A stretch of 64,000 nucleotides of DNA from Chytridium lagenaria. Taxonomy: Eukaryota; Chytridiomycota; Chytridiomycetes; Chytridiales; Chytridiaceae. The stretch covers positions 372,001 through 436,000 of the forward strand of contig JAHLKC010000001.1 in assembly GCA_025449115.1 (NCBI GenBank), written 5' to 3'. The notes below the pieces were generated by a model, which was not told the origin of the DNA, ran no database searches, and worked only from the letters and a program-made list of their open reading frames with translations. This document shows, one piece after another, positions 55,651 to 64,000 of this stretch (position 1 is its first letter; the number at the start of each line of letters is the position of its first letter). Both the position numbers and the translations under genes were made by a program.

Positions 55651-56162
55651 GTTGATGAGAGAGTATGTTGCAAATATTGTCTATTTTGGCAACGGGCGTT
55701 CTGGTCGTTTTCACCAGTAAACATTATTTTCAAACTATTGAGCTGATTTATAACATATTTTTATTTGCTGCCTTCTATACTCTTTAATCTCATACCGTGC
55801 AAACATTATTCACATTTTCTAGAGAAAGCAGATACCTATTTGGAAAGTGTGAAAGTATCGTCGTATTGTCCATAAAATAAAAAAAAGTAAGAATATACAT
55901 GTCATCCAACTCTTTGTCACCAACCAACAACCCGCCACCAACACGTGCAATCAACGTTTCGCCCAGCTGTTTCACCCATCCAAACCTCCTTTACTCCCAA
56001 ACTACCACCCCAATACTCATCATCTCTTTATGTAATTGATTGACAGCAGTGGATCTCAGGGGGCTGCTCTTGGGTGACTCTTGTTTTGAACATAAGTGAA
56101 TCTGGACTGCGGAAAACTATTGAATCTGGGCATCTGATTGGTTTAAAATTTTGAAGTCTGTG

Positions 56163-56170
56163 TATAAAAA
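56163..56170 (+). promoter_or_regulatory. TATA-like element
   Basis: TATAAAAA in the plus orientation, about 70 bases upstream of an 18-codon open frame starting at about 56236. It is isolated in a gene-poor interval, so it may mark an unannotated transcript or be chance. Confidence 0.3.
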
Positions 56171-56720
56171 GGAGCCATTTTGCTTTAAAGTCCATTATCG
56201 TTTTTTCTCACTAAGAAAAACGCAACTCATTTAAAATGCAGTTTATTCGTCCGAGGATGAGCGATTCGTACCCTGGCAGAGGGGGTTGGTGATGGGGGTC
56301 AAACCTCTATTAACATCTCTGTTTCTGATTTGCGTAAGATAGCTGAGGGCGTATAACTGCATCCCCCTTTCTATAAACTTTTATGATAACCTTTTGTTCG
56401 CCCCCACAACATCATAATTCGGCTTTCCTTTTCCTTTTGACCCTTTCTGGCATCTCATGTGAATGCTCATCTGGGTACTTGGTAATTACTGCAAATCGTA
56501 TGCATGTTTGAGCCTTCCTGATTCTGATCAACTACACTTGATTCTTGTTAATCCTTCGTAATGGTGTCCATACTTATCAAATGTATTTTTATTCTCAAAC
56601 CTTTTTTTTTTCGAATTGTCAGTCAAACTGACAACTTTTTGTCAAAAGACCATTATATGATCCAAAATTTATCATTACAAAATGAACCAGAATTCAACAT
56701 AAAAATGTGGACGGTTGTTT

Positions 56721-59700
56721 TCAGGAAATAAGCTTGGGAATACGCCGGAGATCCACTAAATGTCGCATGGTGGGGCGGCCGTGAGGGCAATTCTGGAAGA
56801 TACCATAAGCTATTTAAACGAAAAGGAAAATCAATAACTTACCCAAGGTTGGGTCATTTCGGACATATTGGCGACGATCTACAAAATTAAACAAACTACA
56901 TAAACATTCAACTCACCCTCTTCATTGACCCTGTGTCAAGAGGATCACCAATCATGACAGACTTTCTGCACGCTTTCGATGCCAGCATCTTCAGGATTCG
57001 TGTACACCTAACGTTCTCGTCACAGCCTTGCGCCAACTTATGAAGAAGATCCTCCATGTCTTTGAGACCTATGTTAGTTCTGATGTAAATTTTTATTACA
57101 GCGCGTACCCGCCATCCCGAATGTGAGGGTGCTGCTCTGAGGGATTCCAACTAGCTTGATACGCGAGCCTGGGGGATCATTCTCATCTGAAGTGATCTCA
57201 AACCCGTTTTTCCTATCAAATTAACAAAGATAACAACACAAATATCGGAAGTACCTCAGAATGTCCTTATAATCGATAGCTACAAGCTCGAGTTGAGCGG
57301 TCAACTGCATCACAATTGGTCTACATAAAATCGGTAATGAATGAGACGTGAACAAATCGAAGGATATCTTAAAGCGTTTTACGAAATAAAAAGAATCGAG
57401 ATCGACCTTATAAGGGGCTGTGTTGAAATAAGCAACGTTCGGGTAAAATGCTCGTAATTGAACTTTTCATCGCTGAAACGAACAGATTAGACTGGAACAA
57501 TAGATGGGTCGACTTCAAAATGAAATACCTTGCGTGTTGATCAATAATAAACAAATCATCTGCCAACTTTGCTATGATAAATCCTAAGTTGAACTGTCCT
57601 AGGATCTTCATTTCCTTAAAATTGTCCTTCTTTATATACTTGTTGAATTCTTCAATAGCCTTTTCCGAAGTCTCCGGCCCAATACCCGCCTCAAAAACCC
57701 CGCCCCCATCCACCTCCATCCGCTTCTTTCTTTCCTTTCTTCTTTGGCATGCCACACGTATAGTTTCCATCGAGCACTCCACACCAAAACCAGTACACAC
57801 GTCTTTTATAAAACGCTCATCTCCGTTCGATTTCTTTGGTGTTCGGGTTTTCACGACTTTTAGTGGTGACTTCTCAGGCGTCAGAATGGTGGGAAGCATA
57901 GGCTTTGGATCTTGCGGGCCATCAGTAGTACATTCATCCATTACTTGCTTTGCTCTAAAAGGCGGTCGAAGTTGAAGTGATGCAAGTGATGGGCTTGAAT
58001 TGGGTTCGCCGTCAAAAGCCCGTGAGGCTTTTGAAGGTGTGGTAATGTTTTCAGGGGGATTTTGTGATTTCTTTGCTCGTAGTTTTTCTAAAAGCCTGTC
58101 GGCCTGTAAAGTCACTGAAGAAACAGACGAGGTACCAATAACCTCATCCACGTCTTTGCTTACGCTAGCGCTTCCAGGTTTGGTCGTCTTCGAGAAGGAA
58201 ATTACTCGTGGCATGTCAAAAAGTGTTGGTTGCCTTGAGTTTAAAGAGGTCTTAGGAGTTTCGTAATTAAAAGACATTATGTTAGGATATCCGTAATGCG
58301 GCTGGAATTTTCGCCAGCTGGTGTTCGCAAGGGCGCATTCACATTCAAATGACGATTCGGCGTCTGATCTTCGATTCCAGAGAGTGACACTCTTTTCCTT
58401 TTAGGCTCTAAAACTTCCGCCTCAGTCTCTCTCGATTTCCCAGCACCTTCTTCTTCGATCATTCGCTCTTTTCTCTTACGGACTGATGGCGGATCTGAAG
58501 TAGGAATTGAAAGCGGATCCGAAAAAGTACGCTCCTCTTCCGCATTTTCTTCTTCCGGCTCTTTCCTCCGTGTACTTAGCCGCTTTTCAGAAGAAAAACA
58601 ACCGAACCCCTCCTTGGTTAAAACCTCGTCTTCTCTCCAGTCGAAAGCGCGCACTGTCATCGCACTAGAAGTAACCACGTTCCTAGAAGGCTCGAAGAGT
58701 TCCTGAAGCCTCTCCTATAGAAATCAAAAATTTCACCATGAAGCTAGTTTACTCTTATCTGCTCAAACAGAGACTTTTCGTTATGTAGAAAAAGAGTGCG
58801 TTTATCAGGCGTAACGTTGACGTCGTATTGGTCTGCAGTGAAAAATATATTGATTCAGCAAGAGGACGAAAAAAGAGATTGAAAAGTATTATCTACTCAC
58901 CTGGACGAAGGTTCATATTCCAAACCACCACCGGATATTGATGCATATTGTAAGATCGATAAACTTCGTTAATAACTTTTACAAGCTTCAATATCAGTGA
59001 GGATATCTTCATTCTTTTTACCTTTGGCATATCGCACGGCCGCTTGTTTACAAATATATATTGCCGCTCTGACGTACTCTTCCCACAATTGCTCATTGGC
59101 CTTTCGAAAGTGAGTCGTAGTACAATAAATATGATTACTTCGATATTAATCCCTGACCTTGAATGGAACTGGTGTATTTACATTAATATTCCATTGCAGG
59201 CAAGAGTATTACCTGCTGATATCATCGTCTTCATCAAAATCCAAGTTAAAATTGAACTCCATTAGAGGTTGCAGAGATTTCACGCCAAAGATGCTAGAAA
59301 AATTCTCTTTTAATGTCGCACTTCCACTTGTGCTGATATGTTTGACTTTGTCTCTAATATCAGTTCAGCACTTTTTGTTTTATAAAACAATTATAACCCT
59401 TTTGAGCTCTGGTTGCTCACGTGTATTCTAACTCCTTCTGAGATAAGTGCGTACGCTTGAAGGACTTCAATGCACTTTCTAAATTCTTTTTTGATGTTTT
59501 TTTTGAATTCACGATGCCGAACAGGAAGGGTTTCAAAAAGGCCTTTTATGCTAACGGTGGTTCCTTGAATTAACGCATCAAACAGGGAATCAATAGTGAA
59601 ATCACACCTTTTTCTCGTGCAAACGGTGTAGAGCTGGCGAGTTTACCAAAAGAATCGTATTCAAGTTTCATCCCCATCGGTGACTGGTCTTCCGTCGCAG

Positions 59701-60182
59701 TAATTATCGTAAGGATTCCCGTAGCACATAGTGAGCTTAAGGCCTCTCCACGGAAACCAAAACTGGTAACCGTTGTAAGATCTTCAAATCGGCTAATCTT
59801 GGATGTGTAATGTTTTAAGGCTTTGCCGCGTTTAGATTTAAAGTAATAACTTGGCCACTTACCAACGCTATCGTAATTTTCAGGATTTATTCCAGAACCA
59901 TTGTCTAAATAGTTGACATCAACGTAAGTATTATTGATTGAAAGCTTTTTAATATACCTGAGACTTCAAATCCCTCTAACCCCATCTCTTTCATCCTCAC
60001 GTCAACCATAGTGGCTCCAGCATCAAGGCTATTTTCGACAATTTCCTAAGATTCGATTCATCAGAGAGCATATTCTTTACGCATATGATTCCTAGACGGA
60101 CCTTGACGGCTGTTGCCAAGTCCAGGATGACCTGTCCGGAGCATATGCGATGCACAGACGTTTTGTCAATGGCTCTAATCAT
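56721..60182 (-). CDS. PMS1: DNA mismatch repair MutL homologue PMS1/PMS2
   Basis: Partner of MLH1 in MutL-alpha, a latent endonuclease of nuclear mismatch repair. Starts [20 protein letters not shown], the exact family start. The GHKL ATPase motifs follow in order: LDAGATM, DNGSGIN, the ATP-lid region with TSKISRFED, and [11 protein letters not shown]. Further marks are [11 protein letters not shown] and [13 protein letters not shown] central Lys/Glu/Ser-rich linker is followed by the C-terminal endonuclease domain: [20 protein letters not shown], with the DQHA(X)2E(X)4E metal site completed across an intron ([15 protein letters not shown]). Then come [19 protein letters not shown] and the C-terminal motif [11 protein letters not shown]. 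One frame break occurs in the linker at about 58278. About twelve introns. Confidence 0.93.
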
Positions 60183-60197
60183 CGTTGTACAAGCAAA

Positions 60198-61407
60198 ATG
60201 TCTCAGTTGAGTGACGACGAGAAGCTTGCCATCATTCGCGAGTTCATCCTCGACTCACCACCAGGAGAGATCAACGATGTCTTTAATGGTATGAATTTAA
60301 GGATGAGAGTTAAGTTGGGGAGAATGCTGACAATGCTGTTGCTGCACCTGAAGATGTCCGTGCACTTTTGGACAACGACTCACTCCTCCATGCTGGTGTT
60401 GCGGATACCTTTGCAGAATACAACACTGAGCACTTCCTTGCCGTCACCCTTCCCGCATCTAGTCACCAGGTTTGATTTATCATCGTAACCTTTAAACTTA
60501 TAAAGGTTTTTATGTTGCGTAGGTGTTAATCTCAAAATACGGTCAATTGGAAGATGGCCGCTTCGTCGATCCAAGGTCCTCTCAGTCATTTGCCTTCGAC
60601 CATATTAGACAAGTAAGCTTTGGATCAAAGAGTTAATTTAATCAATTATCAAGTCTGTTTCCGATGTTCAACCGTTTAAGTCAGAATCCGAACATGAACC
60701 CTTTAGGTGGGTTTAAAAAAAAAATATGAAAGCCGCGTAGGAATGAGTTTAAATCTGTAAAAATCAGGGCTGCTTTGGATGCTGAGACACAGAAAAGCGT
60801 GGAGGATCATTTCCCGAATGGCGCTAGTTCCGTCTTTTGTGGGGACGGCGGAGTTCTCCACATCGTTGTTGTCGACAACAAATACAACCCTAATAACTTT
60901 TGGTAGGTCGTATTATCTTTGCAATTTATTTAAAACTATAGGAATGGAAGATGGCGCTCTAAATGGACTGCCTCCGTGGGAAGCACTGAATTAAAGGGAG
61001 AAATCAAAGTAAACGTGCATTACTACGAAGATGGAAACGTTCAACTCAACACCACCAAAAGTTTTGTCGGGAAGCTCCCTACTTCCTCAAATGTGACGAT
61101 ATTTTAATGTTTTTGTTTAACCAAAGTCTAGGACCCGAGAGCCTTTGCTTCGTATATATTGAAAGAAATTAAGAAGTTGGAGGGTGATTATCAGCTCTCC
61201 TTGAACGAGAACTATGGATTATTGGCAAAGACAGCCTTCAAATCGCTCAGGAGGGGTCTTCCTATCAAAGGTACCAAAATGGAGTGGCACGCCCTCTCAA
61301 ACTGTACGTATTTTTCTCTCATCACTGAAAGCTTTTGACTTTTCGCTCGCCGATAAAGCTGACTACTTCTTATAGACAAAATCGGCAATGAACTTGCCAA
61401 CAAGTAA
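60198..61407 (+). CDS. CAP1: F-actin-capping protein subunit alpha
   Basis: Alpha chain of the CapZ heterodimer that caps actin filament barbed ends at cortical patches. Starts MSQLSDDEKLAIIREFILDS, then PPGEINDVFND (rebuilt across a phase-1 intron), ALLDNDSLLHAGVADTFAEY, VLISKYGQLEDGRFVDPRSS and FDHIRQ. Next come SVEDHFPNGASSVFCGDGGV, LHIVVVDNKYNPNNFWNGRW, RSKWTASVGSTELKGEIKVN and VHYYEDGNVQLNTTKSF. The C-terminal actin-binding part is FASYILKEIKKLEGDYQLSL, NENYGLLAKTAFKSLRRGLP, and the end YKIGNELANK. Seven or so introns, no frame break. Its ATG lies 15 bases from the divergent PMS1 start codon. Confidence 0.95.
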
Positions 61408-61458
61408 AGCACCAAAGCATCTGCAATGGTTTCTGAACCACAACTTGGGAAGGTTGTT

Positions 61459-62660
61459 ACTTGGATGTATTTAATAGCTTTCCTTTTTTCTTTTGTTCTT
61501 CATGTACGTGGAGCACCTCCCTTATTTTTCGAGGAAGGGAGTCGAAGCAGGTTTTACAAAAGATCTTATGGTCCCAATAAACAAATTTAATTTTCGTCAA
61601 GTTGGCATGGCATCCGTTGCAAAGGAAATGCTCCTCGCACCATTGACGTCCGTGTGCCGCTACAACTGTAGAGATCGTGTTATATTAATAAACTTCTCAG
61701 CCTTACCGGCGCCTGTAGATATCTCATTGCAAAATCCACATATAGATCCCAACAGTTTGTTGTAGTCTTCTTCACAATATGTCTTATTCTTGTAATCCCA
61801 ATATAATCCAGATGGAAAAGGTCTTTTGCATTTTTCGCAAATAAAACACTTAAACGCATATATTATCAGAAGTCAAATATCGGACTTCACTTACTTGGAT
61901 GTGAAAGCGATTACCCAAGGCTTCTATACTCCGCTCGGATTTAATGGGCTCATGGCATGCAAAGCATTGATAAATTACAATCTTCGCGTAATCCGTCGGA
62001 CAAAAGAGCTTTCCGTCATACTCTTTACAGTTGGTATCCAGAACTTGCTTGCATTGACTGCAAGAAAAATGGTATACATGTACTTTCTGGTTTTTCCACA
62101 TAAAAAGCTGACCAGCTTCAATAGGTCGTTTGCATCTCTGACACTCATCTTTCTTCTCTTGATACCCTTTCCTTTGATTAAGCAAATGTAGATTAATTTA
62201 TGCTACCTATTTCTTTCAGACGACCATAGCAACCTTTACAAAAAGGGCGTCCATTTTTCTTTGAGAAGCTCGAACCAGTTAGGGTCTTTGCGCAGGAACT
62301 GCAGAAGAAATGATCGGGGTGCCATTGCATTTCCATTGCCGAGATAAAACGTCCAGTTATACAATCTCCGCAATATGCACATCTGGGACTTAATCCTCTT
62401 TAGTCTCAAATTGCTTGAGGCAAATCTTTACCCATGGAGGTCCGAGAAGTCTTTCTCGCAAAAGAACCCTCCTTCAGCTTCAAAGAAGATCCCATCTTTA
62501 AACGGCTCCAAACATTGATAACAACTTGAATATTCGTTTAGATGTATGTAAAGCTAAAGGGATCTTACACAAAGCAATCGTTATGAAAATGCTTTCCGCT
62601 GGCCTCAACATGCAGGGATGCAATGTTTTCCGTACAAATAGAGCAAGCCAGACTTGTCAT
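61459..62660 (-). CDS. PINCH-like protein with five LIM domains
   Basis: Adaptor made only of LIM zinc-finger domains. In animals PINCH binds integrin-linked kinase and parvin at adhesion sites. LIM1: LACSICTENIASLHVEASGK, HFHNDCFVCYQCLEPFKDGI and FFEAEGGFFCEKDF, very close in form to PINCH LIM1. LIM2: CAYCGDCITGRFISAMEMQW, HPDHFFCSSCAKTL and GRPFCKGCYGR. LIM3: CQRCKRPIEAGQLFMWKNQK, HFSCSQCKQVL and GKLFCPTDY. LIM4: CFACHEPIKSERSIEALGNR, FICEKCKRPFPSGLYWDYKN and KTYCEEDYNKL. LIM5: ICGFCNEISTGA, HGRQWCEEHFLCNGCHANLT and KIFCKTCFDSLPRKIREVL, with the PINCH-like end after the last Cys pair. Short introns lie between modules and no frame break is needed. It ends 51 bases from the convergent capping-protein gene. 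ILK or parvin are not in this window. Confidence 0.85.
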
Positions 62661-62699
62661 CGCCCAACAAAATAATACTTCTGTATTTACAACTGAACT

Positions 62700-63301
62700 G
62701 TGCCTTGCTGGCCATTTTCCTACGCCTCGAGACCTCTTCCAACTTTTCATCACGTGCCGCGACTCTCTCTCATCGTTGACGCAATTTAATTGTCATGCGA
62801 AGCATTCTCTGCTTTGGTTCTTTTCGAAAAGCTTCAAAGCCAAGGATATAGATCAGGGTGTCAACAGGCGTTTTTGTCACTTCAAAACGCTCTTGAAGAT
62901 TATTTCTGGGAATTCCCAATCTACCGGATCCTGACCGACTTCAAGACACCGTCTTTTGAAATGGCTACTCGCTTTTCCGCGAGAGACTTTCAAACAATGA
63001 GAGCTTAAGGGAGCGGTTGCAAAAAACGCGAAGAAACTATGAAGAAAAACAAAAGAATCATGAGCAGAACCGAACGGCATTTACTAAAGGTTCTAGCTTA
63101 CCAAACACTGGTGATATTGATTTTACAAGCAATGGACTTCCCCAATGACTCAAGCGCTTACCCTGAGCTGCTCACTTGGTCTTGCGGCGGTGCAGATTCG
63201 GAAATCTCTACCCACTTTGCTTCAATCCGTTATTAAAGCTGATGACGGGCCGAAGCTTGAGCTTTTTAGTCTGTGGTCCACCAATGGCTCCAGCGCGATT
63301 T
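62700..63301 (+). CDS. Unrecognised helical/coiled-coil protein
   Basis: Coding-like phrases follow one another with one-base breaks: LFEKLQSQGYRSGCQQAFLS and LQNALEDYFWEFPIYRILTD (62790-62945), then GYSLFRERLSNNESLRERLQ and RRNYEEKQKNHEQNRTAFTK (62962-63095), then LSCSLGLAAVQIRKSLPTLL and VIKADDGPKLELFSLWSTNG to a stop at 63299. The charged helical middle resembles the start of a BAR-type membrane-binding helix bundle only in general character. The 5' end is unclear and could overlap the divergent PINCH gene region. No family is recognised. Confidence 0.4.
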
Positions 63302-63493
63302 AAAAAGCCATTTCTGTGGATAATAGAGGCAAAGATGGAGGCGAGTCAATACATAGGGACTCCACGATAGCCATGGTCTTTTTTTCAAAAGAGGATTTGA
63401 TAAGGTTGTAGGAGCCTGCAGAAGATCATTCGAAGGCTGTAAGCCCCATCATCATCGTGGACAATTTTTTATTAGTCTTTTACATGAACACCA

Positions 63494-64000
63494 ATGAACT
63501 TCTCCATTGTCAACCTTTCCCTTATACTCGAGAGCGACGATGAGGCTTCCATTAAAACCGCAGGGGATCAGGTCAATATATTCTATTCGCATGGCAACTT
63601 AGTATGAAAAAGATAAAGAAAGCGTGCGAGGAGTCCGGTTGCTTCTTCTTAACGGGTCTGGACTCAATCATTTCAGAAAAAGAGTTGAACCGAGTACATG
63701 CGCTTTCGCGAAGATTCTTTGAAAAAGCATCACTTGAGACGAAGATGACTCTAAAGATTCAAACCTCATTGGGCGAGGCTATATTCCGTACGAATCTGAA
63801 AACATTTCAGCCTTTATGGGGAGAAAGAGCCTTCCCAATGACCCTTTAGAGAAGTTCGCTGTTGGACCACCTTATGATCGGCCTAAAACTTCTGGAGATG
63901 CAAATGACTCTACATGGTGGGCTCCAAACATCTGGCCAGATGAACCGAAAGACTTCAAGGAGGCCGTTGAAAGTTATTACATGGCGATGCTCAAGATATC
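63494..64000 (+). CDS. 2-oxoglutarate/Fe(II) dioxygenase, isopenicillin N synthase-like, partial
   Basis: Exon 1 starts MNFSIVNLSLILESDDEASI at 63494. A short intron (about 63572-63602) leads to KKIKKACEESGCFFLTGLDS, the DIOX_N-type start of the family. Then come FFEKASLETKMTLK and, after a one-base break near 63772, RGYIPYESENISAFMGRK, FAVGPPYDRPKTSGDAND and WWAPNIWPDEPKDFKEAVES. The window ends before the HxD...H iron ligands, so only the N-terminal half is present. The family oxidises varied small molecules; substrate cannot be inferred. Confidence 0.82.

Larger units (their letters stand above)
55244..56720. other. Gene-poor interval
   Basis: About 1.5 kb, the largest spacer in the right half of the window. 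It holds a 90-bp tandem repeat at 55472-55650 and A/T-rich DNA. Around 56161-56300 there is a TATA element followed by a short open frame. No conserved gene was recognised. Confidence 0.4.

Noticed and set aside
56262..56285. U1 snRNA-like 5' block (TACCCTGGCAGAGGGGG)
   Set aside because: It resembles the region after the U1 5' end, but the invariant ACTTACCT that pairs with 5' splice sites is not present and the following sequence does not form the U1 stem-loops by eye.

Overview
The window is nuclear DNA of a fungus. The genes are tightly packed on both strands and are split by many short GT-AG introns, with a few GC-AG introns. Several products are typical of fungi: an ATP-type PEP carboxykinase, a sulfite reductase alpha chain, a RIM2-type carrier, YTM1, UMP1 and UBC8. 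Two features point to an early-diverging zoosporic (chytrid-like) fungus rather than an ascomycete or basidiomycete. These are abundant secreted or membrane leucine-rich-repeat (LRR) proteins with cysteine caps, and a five-LIM PINCH homologue. The lineage is inference; no rRNA gene is present to fix it.

Layout. 1-2.0 kb: edge fragment and a poorly resolved minus-strand gene. 2.6-4.7 kb: fumarylacetoacetase (-). 5.8-8.9 kb: unrecognised Ser/Thr-rich gene (+). 9.4-11.2 kb: BMT5-like methyltransferase with zinc fingers (+). 11.25-12.4 kb: aldo-keto reductase (+). 12.9-17.9 kb: degenerate or multi-module LRR array (+). 18.7-24.7 kb: ABCC transporter (+). 24.8-26.0 kb: membrane protein (+). 26.5-29.8 kb: LRR-TM-SAM-SAM receptor-like gene (-). 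30.1-32.3 kb: PEPCK (+). 33.2-36.1 kb: Miro GTPase (+). 36.3-38.9 kb: small unknown, SFT2 and UMP1 (all -). 39.6-41.2 kb: RIM2-type carrier (+). 41.7-47.3 kb: Bin3 methyltransferase and sulfite reductase alpha (-). 47.9-51.0 kb: YTM1 and NSE2/MMS21 (-). 51.1-53.8 kb: GST-like protein and a coiled-coil protein (+). 54.2-55.2 kb: UBC8-type E2 (-). 55.2-56.7 kb: gene-poor interval with a 90-bp tandem repeat. 56.7-60.2 kb: PMS1/PMS2 MutL (-). 60.2-61.4 kb: actin-capping alpha (+). 61.5-62.7 kb: PINCH (-). 62.7-64 kb: an unrecognised gene and a 2-oxoglutarate oxygenase running off the edge (+).

Most genes are unrelated housekeeping genes. The parts worth a second look are the LRR-TM-SAM-SAM protein, whose two SAM domains carry an intron at the same codon and phase; the tandem LRR ectodomain array; the PINCH homologue; the methyltransferase/zinc-finger fusion; and the PMS1/capping-protein start codons only 15 bp apart.

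Many strongly conserved genes contain one-base frame breaks, often in homopolymers. The flanking frames remain perfectly conserved, so these look like consensus errors of the assembly rather than dead genes. Coordinates of multi-exon genes below are outer limits from start to stop codon.
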